Shown here piece after piece: positions 56,842-64,000 of a stretch of DNA of 64,000 nucleotides. Made by a program: the position numbers and the translations under genes. The DNA is from Paenalkalicoccus suaedae (lineage in GTDB: Bacteria > Bacillota > Bacilli > Bacillales > Salisediminibacteriaceae). Numbering within the stretch: the stretch's first letter is position 1; the number at the start of each line of letters is the position of its first letter. Below the pieces are notes generated by a model. It made no database searches and was not told the DNA's origin. It saw nothing but the letters and a program-made list of their open reading frames with translations. The stretch is taken from contig NZ_CP041372.2 of NCBI RefSeq assembly GCF_006965545.2, positions 3,348,001-3,412,000 on the forward strand, written 5' to 3'.

Positions 56842-58296
56842 ATGATTACGTTTATGGTTGGGGTTGCCTTGCTAATTGTTGGGTATTTTACGTACGGGAA
56901 GTTTGTGGAGCGCGTGTTTGGTGTGAAGGATGCGCGTCCGACGCCTGCTTATGTGAATCAGGATGGGGTCGACTATGTTCCGATGAATACGAGGAAGAAC
57001 TCGTTGATTCAGCTACTGAATATTGCGGGGACGGGGCCTGTATTTGGTCCGATTCTCGGTGCGCTTTATGGTCCGGTGGCGTTTATTTGGATCGTTGTTG
57101 GGTGTATTTTTGCCGGTGCTGTGCACGATTATCTCACTGGGATGATTTCGATTCGTAATAAGGGTGCTCACCTGCCCGCTTTAGCGAGTAAGTTTTTAGG
57201 TGGGGCGATGAAGCACGTGGTTAACGCGTTTGCGATTCTTCTGTTGCTTCTTGTTGGTACGGTTTTTGTATCGACGCCTGCAAGTCTGATTCACCTGCTT
57301 ATTGATGGTCGTGTCGCAATTGGATTTATTTTAGCTGCTATTTTTATCTACTATATTTTTGCGACGCTCATGCCTGTTGATAAGATTATCGGTCGTTTTT
57401 ATCCGTACTTCGGTGCGATTCTCCTGCTGAGCTCAGCGGGTGTTGGGGCGATGCTTCTCTTTACTGGGGCGCCGATTCCAGAGCTTACGCTATCTAATTT
57501 ACATCCTGATAATGCACCTGTTTTACCGCTTCTCTTCTTTACCATTACATGCGGGGCTTTGTCTGGATTCCATGCGACGCAAACACCTATTATCTCTCGC
57601 ACAACAAAAGCGGAGCCGCAGGGTCGCAAGATTTTCTATGGCATGATGATTGCAGAGGGTATTATTGCGATGATCTGGGCCGCAGCGGCGATGAGCCTGT
57701 TTAACGGGCCGGTCGGACTCAATGAGATCCTTGCTGCCGGTGGACCGGGCGCAGTTGTAACCGAGGTATCGACGCTCTTACTTGGCTCAGTGGCTGGTAC
57801 GCTTGCCGTGATCGGGGTTATCGTGCTGCCGATTACTTCCGGCGACACGGCGTTCCGAAGCGCTCGAATGATCATTGCCGAGTACTTCTCAATTGCACAG
57901 AAAAAAGTGTCGAGCCGTCTATGGATCGCGCTACCGCTGTTTGCAATCTCTGTTGTGTTTACGCAAATCGACTTTAACCTATTGTGGAGATACTTCAGCT
58001 GGGCGAACCAGGCGACCGCTGTGATCGCACTCTTCGTTGGGGCAATGTATCTGTACATTGCGAGGAAAAACTATTTTATCGCGCTGATACCAGGAGCCTT
58101 CATGCTCGTCATGGTTATCACCTACATTTTAAATGCACAAATTGGATTTGGTTTATCGTGGCCAGTTGCGTGGACAGGCGGAATCATTGGAGCAACAGTG
58201 CTCGTTGTGATGTTCTTCCGTCAAGGTAATAAACAACGAGAGCGTAATCTACCGCTCGAGGTCGACGTGTCCGATTACGAGGAGAAGGCGTCGTAG
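56842..58296 (+). CDS. cstA: CstA-family carbon starvation / pyruvate or peptide transporter
   Basis: 484 residues from ATG 56842 (GAGGAGGT upstream). Polytopic membrane protein with the family motifs TPAYVNQDGVDYVPMNT, GTGPVFGPI and SGFHATQTPIIS. Shorter than E. coli CstA, similar to the compact Firmicutes type. E. coli relatives (CstA, BtsT) import pyruvate and peptides; BtsT is controlled by the BtsS/BtsR pair of the LytS/LytT class, which matches the order here. So pyruvate uptake is the best guess. Confidence 0.9.
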   Translation: MITFMVGVALLIVGYFTYGKFVERVFGVKDARPTPAYVNQDGVDYVPMNTRKNSLIQLLNIAGTGPVFGPILGALYGPVAFIWIVVGCIFAGAVHDYLTGMISIRNKGAHLPALASKFLGGAMKHVVNAFAILLLLLVGTVFVSTPASLIHLLIDGRVAIGFILAAIFIYYIFATLMPVDKIIGRFYPYFGAILLLSSAGVGAMLLFTGAPIPELTLSNLHPDNAPVLPLLFFTITCGALSGFHATQTPIISRTTKAEPQGRKIFYGMMIAEGIIAMIWAAAAMSLFNGPVGLNEILAAGGPGAVVTEVSTLLLGSVAGTLAVIGVIVLPITSGDTAFRSARMIIAEYFSIAQKKVSSRLWIALPLFAISVVFTQIDFNLLWRYFSWANQATAVIALFVGAMYLYIARKNYFIALIPGAFMLVMVITYILNAQIGFGLSWPVAWTGGIIGATVLVVMFFRQGNKQRERNLPLEVDVSDYEEKAS

Positions 58297-58303
58297 GGGG
58301 CGG

Positions 58304-58360
58304 TTAACCGGAAATGGGGCTTCGATTATCCGAATTCGCAGCTCCATTATCCAGAAACTC
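58304..58360 (+). repeat. Short array, mixed ATTAACCG and ATTATCCG cores
   Basis: Three 21-bp units at 58304 (GTTAACCG), 58325 (ATTATCCG) and 58346 (ATTATCCA). The following sequence CAGAAACTCTAC ... CAGCACGGCACTTGATTCAC is nearly the same as after the array at 61742-62001, so the arrays have a conserved right end. Confidence 0.85.
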
Positions 58361-58436
58361 TACCGCTCTTCCAGCACGGCACTTGATTCACATGCTCTTC
58401 TTTCTCAAATTGCCATAGCGCCACTTTATGAAAAAC

Positions 58437-58472
58437 AAAAAGCCAGGTGTGCTCTGCACACTTGGCTTTTTA
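58437..58472. terminator. Bidirectional terminator between cstA and doc
   Basis: AAAAAGCCAGGTGTGC, loop, GCACACTTGGCTTTTT, A and T runs on both sides. Confidence 0.9.
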
Positions 58473-58859
58473 TTTGGTGGAACAGTGTGATTCGATATTT
58501 TGTGCAATCTCATGAAAGGTGAATTTGTGATTGACGATGTCGACGATAAAGTCCTCGGCCTGTTGCTGATCCATGTCAAAGGTGAGACCGTTATAGGATA
58601 AAAATTGAAGCATTGCTACGAGTGCTGTGCGTTTATTAGCATTCTCGAAGACATGATTTTTAGACAATGAATCGACGAGTGCCGCTGCTTTACTAAAGAT
58701 CGTCGGATAGGCTGGCTCCCCAAAAGCAGACTGCTTCATCCGATTCAACGCCGAGTCTAGAAGCTCTGGATACCTGACACCTACCGGCTCGCCCGGGCTA
58801 TAGCGCTCAATAACGAGCATATTTATTGCAATGACTTCTTCTTCGGTGAGAAACCTCAT
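58470..58859 (-). CDS. doc: Doc-family toxin (Fic fold)
   Basis: 129 residues. The Fic-type motif HVFENANKRTA matches the Doc form HxFx(D/N)(A/G)NKR. Phage P1 Doc phosphorylates EF-Tu and stops translation; this protein is likely a toxin of a two-gene module. Its ATG overlaps the antitoxin stop codon (TAATG), so both are translated together. Length is typical of the family. Confidence 0.92.
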   Translation of the reverse strand: MRFLTEEEVIAINMLVIERYSPGEPVGVRYPELLDSALNRMKQSAFGEPAYPTIFSKAAALVDSLSKNHVFENANKRTALVAMLQFLSYNGLTFDMDQQQAEDFIVDIVNHKFTFHEIAQNIESHCSTK

Positions 58860-59101
58860 TAGCGCTCTACCAAACCTTTAATTGCTTGATCATATTTTGT
58901 CATATTCGCATCTAACGTATCAAAAAAATCGGGGCTGATCCCTTTAGGTAGCTCCACTTTTTGACTTTTGCGGATTAGAAGTGCACCATCCTGCTCCTCC
59001 ATCACCACAGTATCCCCTTGTCTTACTCCCAAACGCTCTAGCAAGTCCGCTGGAAACGTAACACCTAAACTGTTGCCAATTTTCGTTACTTTTCGCTCCA
59101 T
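58859..59101 (-). CDS. AbrB/MazE-type antitoxin
   Basis: 80 residues. N-terminal swapped-hairpin AbrB fold (VTKIGNSLGVTFPADLLERL, VRQGDTVVMEEQDGALLIRK), C-terminal extension (residues about 50-80) that would wrap the toxin. Doc toxins are often paired with a Phd-type antitoxin; here the antitoxin is AbrB-like. It should repress its own operon through the palindrome at 59143-59162. GGAGGA precedes the ATG. Confidence 0.9.
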   Translation of the reverse strand: MERKVTKIGNSLGVTFPADLLERLGVRQGDTVVMEEQDGALLIRKSQKVELPKGISPDFFDTLDANMTKYDQAIKGLVER

Positions 59102-59142
59102 GTTGAAATCCTCCTTTTTATTTATGATATGTGTTTTATTAT

Positions 59143-59162
59143 ATAATTGTTATAACAATTAT
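59143..59162. promoter_or_regulatory. Perfect 20-bp palindrome, probable antitoxin operator
   Basis: ATAATTGTTATAACAATTAT is its own reverse complement and lies about 40 bp upstream of the antitoxin start, over an AT-rich promoter. Confidence 0.6.
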
Positions 59163-59344
59163 ATTTAATTATCACGTAAATGGCAAGTTAGTAAAAGGAT
59201 ATGTGAATACTTTAAGATACGATTACTTACATAGTCTTTATCGACTAAATACAAGCCTCGAACCAAGTTCGATACTTTTTTTGCATTGTCATCACCTCGT
59301 CTAAGCCCTTACAAACCGGCAGTTAAGCAACCCGCGCTTCCTAG

Positions 59345-59506
59345 GTTAACCGAAAGCGCCGCTCAATTAGCTGGAAACGTGCTGCAATTAATCGGAAACT
59401 CACCTAGATTAACCCGTAACTCACCCCGATTAACCGAAAACTCTCTTCAATTAACCCGTAACCCTCCCCGATTAACCAGAAACCCCACCCAATTAACCAA
59501 AACCCA
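59345..59506 (+). repeat. ATTAACCG array, 8 units, exact 21-bp period
   Basis: Cores at 59345, 59366, 59387, 59408, 59429, 59450, 59471 and 59492, several of them degenerate. It lies in the divergent gap between the antitoxin gene and a membrane protein gene. The frame 59286-59834 (+) is array read-through. Confidence 0.9.
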
Positions 59507-59631
59507 CCATCCACAAACCCACCCACAGCCTCCTCATATCCACCTCCCAATGCGTCACACTGGCGTCACATTCACCTGCTATTCTTCATCTGTGTCCTAC
59601 CTACACACCACATTCGAAAGGAATGATCTAC

Positions 59632-60021
59632 ATGTCCAACACTTTTACGAAGCAACAAACAACTGGTCTCGTCATACTCGGAGTCGTATTCTGGTTCACA
59701 GCAGCACTGATGGTGCAGTTTACAGGAGATTTCTTCTTCAACGGCGAAGCTATAAGAATCACCATGGCCTTTCTTCTTGCCATACCTGTGCTCCTATTTT
59801 TTCTCGCCATTACAATCGCCGCCTTGCGCATTGAACGCAATCAAACCTTTGAGGCCGTAAGCATCATGACCATGGTCGCGCTATTATTAGATGGACTTGC
59901 AATGGCATTCTTCCGCGAGCTCTATCACAGCTCCTATCAAGTCTCCCACTATGGCGCAAGCTGGATCATGTGGGGTGCCGGCATGGGATTACTAATCGCC
60001 TACATTCGCTCAAAAACATAA
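59632..60021 (+). CDS. Four-helix membrane protein, unknown family
   Basis: 129 residues from ATG 59632 (GAAAGGA at proper distance; ATG 59623 is too close to it). Four hydrophobic segments, short loops, a charged FFREL and HYGASW segment before the last. It may resemble DUF5367 but I am not sure. It is 24 bp upstream of a response regulator and histidine kinase, so it may take part in signal input. Confidence 0.65.
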   Translation: MSNTFTKQQTTGLVILGVVFWFTAALMVQFTGDFFFNGEAIRITMAFLLAIPVLLFFLAITIAALRIERNQTFEAVSIMTMVALLLDGLAMAFFRELYHSSYQVSHYGASWIMWGAGMGLLIAYIRSKT

Positions 60022-60045
60022 GCACACAAAGGAGGACGAGCCCGC

Positions 60046-60720
60046 ATGATCACCATCCTACTCGTCGAGGACGACAAGTCTTTACGCCGACTCATACACG
60101 TCTTTTTGAAGAAACAAGGGTACACCGTCCTTGAAGCCACAAACGGACTAGAAGCCCTCGCCCTTTTGGAGGACAACCACGTGGATCTCCTTCTATGCGA
60201 CATCATGATGCCTGAGATGGATGGCATCAGCTTGATGGAAGCTTGGCAGGATGCAAAGATGACAACCCCTGTGCTTGTCGTTACCGCCAAAGAAGATATG
60301 GAGACGATGGAGCGAAGCTTTCGGGCTGGAGGCGACGATTACATCGTGAAGCCGATCAAGCTACAGGAACTGGCGCTCCGAATTCAGGCGTTACTAAGAC
60401 GAGCCCGCATTACAGCCGAAAAACGGATTACGATTGGAACCGTGATCGTCGACTACGAATCGCTATCAATTGAAGCAGGTTCCAACACGATTTTCCTCCC
60501 AAAGAAAGAATTTTATCTACTGTATAAGCTGCTTAGCTATCCGCGGCGGGTCTTCTCGCGCGTGGAGCTGTTGGAGGAGATTTGGGGATTGGATGCGGAT
60601 GTCGATAGTCGGACGGTGGATAGTCATGTGAAGAAGATTCGGCGGCGCACGGAGGAGATCGCGGAGTTTGAGATTGTGACGGTGCGCGGGCTTGGCTACA
60701 AGGCGGAGCTGTGCGTATGA
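60046..60720 (+). CDS. OmpR-family response regulator
   Basis: 224 residues. Receiver domain with phospho-acceptor D52 (LLLCDIMMPEMDG), conserved KPIK, and a C-terminal winged-helix DNA-binding domain (LLSYPRRVFSRVELLEEIW, VDSHVKKIRRR, VRGLGYKAEL). AAAGGAGG precedes the ATG. Its stop overlaps the kinase start by ATGA, so the pair is translationally coupled. Target genes unknown. Confidence 0.93.
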   Translation: MITILLVEDDKSLRRLIHVFLKKQGYTVLEATNGLEALALLEDNHVDLLLCDIMMPEMDGISLMEAWQDAKMTTPVLVVTAKEDMETMERSFRAGGDDYIVKPIKLQELALRIQALLRRARITAEKRITIGTVIVDYESLSIEAGSNTIFLPKKEFYLLYKLLSYPRRVFSRVELLEEIWGLDADVDSRTVDSHVKKIRRRTEEIAEFEIVTVRGLGYKAELCV

Positions 60721-61721
60721 AGCGATTTTTATTCTCGATCCAAGTAAAGCTGACGCTCGCGGTCGTGACGATCCTGTTTGTTGTGGCGATCTTGTCTGTC
60801 GTGCTCGTGATTCCATTTGTGGAAACTGTGCTCTCGCCCGTTGGTATAGGGCTCGTGCTCTTGTTGTCGATTGTGTTGGACGCGATCTTTATCACCTTCG
60901 CGGCGCGATTTATCACGCGTCCGCTCGAAGAGATTCGGCACATGGCCGGTGAAGTGACTGCTGGGCGCTTAGAGGCGCGGACGACGTATACAAGTCGCGA
61001 TGAAATCGGTGCGCTCGCCGCTGACATGAACCGCATGGCCGAGTCGTTGGAAAGCGTGGACCGCCTGCGACAAGAGTTTGTCACCAACGTCTCCCACGAA
61101 TTCAAAACGCCGTTAAGCTCGATTCAAGGCTATGCCGAACTGCTCCAGCAGGAGGACTTTAGCCGCGACGAGCAGCGCGAATTCGCCGGCGTCATCGAGA
61201 GCGAAGCCGCGCGCCTGCACCAGCTCGCATCGCGCCTCCTCCAGCTCTCCCGAATCGAAACCGAAAGCACGCACGAACAAGCCACCACCTTCGATCTAGC
61301 CGAGCAAATCCGCCAAGTCCTGCTCACCTTCGAGCCCTTTTGCCGTCAAAATCCCGTGGAGCTCGATATTGAGCTTGAGCCCGTTACCATCACGAGCCAA
61401 CAGCGTTTACTCGTTCACGTATGGCAAAACCTTGTCGACAATGCGTTCGTGGCTTCGCCTAGTGGCAGCGTGATTACTGTGCGCCTGTGGCACGATGAGA
61501 GAGATGGACGGGCAGTCGTGCGAGTGCACAACGTGGGACACATCCCACTTGAGGCACAGGAGCGCATCTTTGAGCGCTTCTACCAAGTAGACACCTCACG
61601 CACGCGTGATGGCGCCGGCCTCGGCCTCGCCATCGTGCGGGAGATACTCATGCAGGTCGGTGGAGAAATTAAGGTAAGTAGCTCCGTTGAGGCAGGCGTG
61701 ACGTTTGAGGTGAGGGTGTGA
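60717..61721 (+). CDS. Membrane histidine kinase with minimal extracellular loop
   Basis: 334 residues from ATG 60717. Two adjacent membrane helices (about 9-31 and 40-62) with a very short loop, HAMP domain, dimerisation domain with phospho-acceptor H127 (NVSHEFKTPLSSIQGY), and an ATPase domain (QNLVDNAFVASPSG, GAGLGLAIVREI). The small loop suggests sensing within the membrane, perhaps through the preceding four-helix protein, as in Bacillus intramembrane-sensing kinases. Confidence 0.92.
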   Translation: MKRFLFSIQVKLTLAVVTILFVVAILSVVLVIPFVETVLSPVGIGLVLLLSIVLDAIFITFAARFITRPLEEIRHMAGEVTAGRLEARTTYTSRDEIGALAADMNRMAESLESVDRLRQEFVTNVSHEFKTPLSSIQGYAELLQQEDFSRDEQREFAGVIESEAARLHQLASRLLQLSRIETESTHEQATTFDLAEQIRQVLLTFEPFCRQNPVELDIELEPVTITSQQRLLVHVWQNLVDNAFVASPSGSVITVRLWHDERDGRAVVRVHNVGHIPLEAQERIFERFYQVDTSRTRDGAGLGLAIVREILMQVGGEIKVSSSVEAGVTFEVRV

Positions 61722-61741
61722 TTGATTGAGAGTGCGGGTCG

Positions 61742-62001
61742 ATTATCCGGAAGTGAGGTATCATTATCCACTTTTGTGCTTCGATTATCCTTAAAGGGAG
61801 CTTCATTATCCGGTTTCGTGCTTCGATTATCCGGAAACGGGACTTCATTATCCGGTTTCGTGCTTCGATTATCCGAAAACGGAGCTTCATTATCCGGTTT
61901 CGTGCTTCGATTATCCGGAAACGGAGCTTCATTATCCGGATTCGTTCTTCGATTATCCGGAAACGGAGCTTCATTATCCGAAAACAAGGCTACATTATCC
62001 A
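61742..62001 (+). repeat. ATTATCCG array, 13 units, exact 21-bp period
   Basis: Cores start at 61742 and every 21 bp to 61994. Spacers alternate GGTTTCGTGCTTC-like with GGAAACGGAGCTTC-like sequences. It starts 20 bp after the histidine kinase stop codon. The array ends with the conserved flank also seen at 58346. Confidence 0.95.
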
Positions 62002-62066
62002 GAAACTCTACTCCTCTCCGCTCTCCCAGCACGGCACTTGATTCACCTGCACTTGCACTTCAGAAT

Positions 62067-62107
62067 AGAAGCACCTGACCAAACACTTTTGGTCGGTGCT
62101 TCTTTTT
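62067..62107 (+). terminator. Terminator after the histidine kinase and array
   Basis: AGAAGCACCTGACC, loop, GGTCGGTGCTTCTTTTT. Confidence 0.85.
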
Positions 62108-62257
62108 ATTTAGACGAACCCCGCCCCGACTTATATAGCCGGACTAAAGGTGTCCGACTATTCCGGATTTTCCCTTCCATGTAAATCGCACGTTTAACGT
62201 TGTTTCAAAAAGTGAATGGAAAAGATATGTTATATAACTGGAAGGAGACTTACATGT

Positions 62258-63208
62258 ATGAAAAAACATCTTATCCTGTCGCTCGGTGCTGTGCTGACGC
62301 TTGCTGCTTGCGGGAATAACGAGACGAACGGAGATCCTATAAATAATGAGAATGCCGGTCATACGCCTGCTGGTCAAAACGAATCTGGCGCTAACAACTC
62401 GCCCGCCAACGATGAAAGCGATATCAACGAGAATAATAACGAAGACATTATGAATGAAAATGAGAATGAGGAATCCAGCGCCTCTACTCCCTCTGGCTTG
62501 ATTGACGAGAACCGCGATCATGATCCTCAGGAGATTGTCGAAAATGCGATTGCACTCTTTGATGATTTAGAGAGCCTCCATTTTACGCTGGAGAGTGAAA
62601 TTAATCAGCAAATGGACATGGAAGGCATGCCCGAAGGTGAAATTAATATGTACATTACTGAAACACATTGGGAATTCATTCAAGACGGAGAGTATTATAA
62701 CCGTTTAGAAGTGGAAGCATTGTCAGAAGGCACGGAAGACGGCGAAGAGTTTACGGAAGAAGAGCCAATGAATTACTCATTTACGTACCTGGATGATCCA
62801 ACTTATCAAATTACGTATGATGAAGGTGACACCGAGGCCATTCGTTTTGAACAACCTATTGAACAAGAAGAGTCAGTCGACTTTTCACAATGGGCATTCC
62901 AGCTCGAGGATATCTTAATGAACGCCGAGCTTACGTATGAAGGCACGGAGGAAATTAACGGCTACGATACGTATCACGTACGTGCGGAAATGGACGGCGA
63001 AGTGTCCGAGCACTGGTTTGACCAAGACACGTATTATGAAGTCCAAACTGTAACTAGCAGTGAAGCTGGCGAAGAATCGCCAGGAGATCAGACGACGATT
63101 AGTACCGTGACTGACTATGAGCTTGATCCTGATTTTGATGAGAGCTTGTTTGAAGCACCGGAAGATGTGGAAGTTGTGGACGGTTCGTTTGAAGATACGA
63201 TTGGATAA
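62258..63208 (+). CDS. Acidic lipoprotein, LolA/DUF6612-like
   Basis: 316 residues from ATG 62258 (GGAAGGAG upstream). Lipoprotein signal ending LAAC (Cys18), an Asn/Glu/Asp-rich linker (about 20-85), then a domain (EIVENAIALFDDLESLHFTL, YYNRLEVEAL, GYDTYHVRAEMDGEVSEHWF, YYEVQTVTS) resembling the LolA/LppX-like fold of Bacillus lipoproteins of the DUF6612 type. Role unknown; such proteins may bind lipids at the membrane. The composite repeat begins 20 bp after the stop codon. Confidence 0.75.
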   Translation: MKKHLILSLGAVLTLAACGNNETNGDPINNENAGHTPAGQNESGANNSPANDESDINENNNEDIMNENENEESSASTPSGLIDENRDHDPQEIVENAIALFDDLESLHFTLESEINQQMDMEGMPEGEINMYITETHWEFIQDGEYYNRLEVEALSEGTEDGEEFTEEEPMNYSFTYLDDPTYQITYDEGDTEAIRFEQPIEQEESVDFSQWAFQLEDILMNAELTYEGTEEINGYDTYHVRAEMDGEVSEHWFDQDTYYEVQTVTSSEAGEESPGDQTTISTVTDYELDPDFDESLFEAPEDVEVVDGSFEDTIG

Positions 63209-63227
63209 TAAGAGAACCTTAGACTTT

Positions 63228-64000
63228 GAATATTGAAGGTTAAGTGCAGACCTTCGGTCCTCCTGCGCTCCCGGCTGGCGCTTTCCTGAGGTGCTACCTC
63301 AACCAACTATTTCTTGCGGCCAAACCAATGGCCGCAAGAAAGGATTTTCGGTGCGCGGAAGTGCTCCTCTAGGAGACACCAGCCTTCGCTTCGGAGGACC
63401 GAAGGGTAACAGTTCTTTCATTCTACTAACAGCTTTTTTTATTTACTTACTAGGCGAAAGGTCGTTGCCTAGTTTTTTAGAGATGAAAAAGTTCGATTAT
63501 GTGCATCGTGTTTATTTATTTTGCAGACGGTTCATAAACCTCGTATACGGTTCATAAAATCCAATTGCCCAACTGCAGTGCTATAAAACCCAGAACCTTT
63601 ATACCCGAACGCTTCTCTTCACCTGCACGCAGAGCTGGCAGACCCGGAGGACATTCGAAGACAATCCATGGGAGTAGGAGGTTTTTGAGATCCCACAGGA
63701 GGCGCAAATTAATAGAGCATCGACCGCTAGCCTGAAAACAGCGGCAAAATCACCCTCTGTTCTCTAAGTGCAAGGCTAGCTCAGACTGCAAAGAGCGCAT
63801 TCTGCGATGCTAGTTCAGACCGCAAAGTACGCGGTCCTTGCCGACGAGGAAGCTCAAAAGCCGACCCCATGGATGTCGTAGAGTGTCCGTAGGGCTGACA
63901 GCTCGGAGAGCTGTGTGAAACTAGTTGGCACTTGATCAACATAGCTCGGAGAGCTGTGTAAAATTAGTTGGCACTTGATCAAACTATACCTGACACCAAA
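63228..64000. repeat. Composite intergenic repeat 10 (tail, A, hairpin, short array, interrupted B, C)
   Basis: Tail GAAGGTTAAGTGC, element A 63249-63404 (apical stem TTTCTTGCGGCCA with TGGCCGCAAGAAA perfect), CTAGGCG hairpin 63450-63472, two TACGGTTCAT units (ACGG at 63527 and 63547), element B (63631-63907) split near 63710 by about 140 bp of module D (GCATCGACCG ... GCGGTCC), then C modules from about 63908. In repeats 3 and 5 module D stands beside B rather than within it. No gene follows before the window ends. Confidence 0.8.

Overview
The window looks like chromosomal DNA of a Gram-positive Bacillaceae species. The evidence is strong AAGGAGG-type ribosome binding sites, surface proteins with S-layer homology (SLH) domains, lipoproteins, a ComK-like competence regulator, a YolD-like protein, LytS/LytT, KtrA/KtrB and U-tailed hairpin terminators. 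The SLH-bearing amylopullulanase and pullulanase, the Ktr potassium system and the many acidic secreted proteins fit a salt- or alkali-tolerant member; that last step is inference. No rRNA, tRNA, CRISPR array, transposase or phage gene was recognised.

Layout. 1-6282 (-) is a giant amylopullulanase whose SLH anchor leaves the window. 7396-11658 (-) holds two SLH surface proteins. 12294-18345 is a mixed block: a NERD protein, a sigma-70-like factor divergent from a ComK-like regulator, a YolD-like protein, two tiny membrane proteins and two lipoproteins. 18792-22438 is a GH3 beta-glucosidase divergent from an AraC-type regulator. 23005-29283 (-) is a 2092-residue SLH protein with four long repeats. 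30199-36000 has two paralogous serine hydrolases around a stress-type short-chain dehydrogenase. 36976-40083 is a chimeric beta-helix/SLH protein. 41094-44750 (-) is a second SLH pullulanase. 45849-50391 is a WG-repeat membrane protein, then ktrA-ktrB. 51382-52740 (-) is a duplicated wall-anchored protein. 53223-58296 is lytS-lytT followed by a CstA-family transporter. 58470-59101 (-) is an AbrB/Doc toxin-antitoxin pair. 59632-61721 is a membrane protein with a two-component pair, and 62258-63208 is a lipoprotein.

The most unusual content is between the genes. Almost every gap longer than about 300 bp carries an array of a short core motif repeated at exactly 21 bp (core ATTATCCG, ATTAACCG, TGCG/CGCG, AAATGCAC or GATAAC) or exactly 20 bp (core TACGGTWCAT or ATGTTCC). 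One array of ten units lies in frame inside the sigma-factor gene. A second layer is formed by composite repeats of about 0.65-1 kb: a hexamer tail (AAGGTC)n, a structured element A of about 155 bp whose stems change in a compensatory way between copies, a small terminator-like hairpin, one of the arrays, a second hairpin B of about 150-170 bp, and short repeats (module C). The hexamer-tail end of A points at the nearest gene in every copy found. I do not recognise this system from any described family.

Functionally the window centres on starch/pullulan and beta-glucoside breakdown at the cell surface, S-layer-anchored architecture, potassium uptake and sensing of small carboxylates. The two pullulanase genes share a pair of operator-like sites at nearly identical spacing, so they are probably controlled together. 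All family assignments come from reading translated sequence; no database search was possible.
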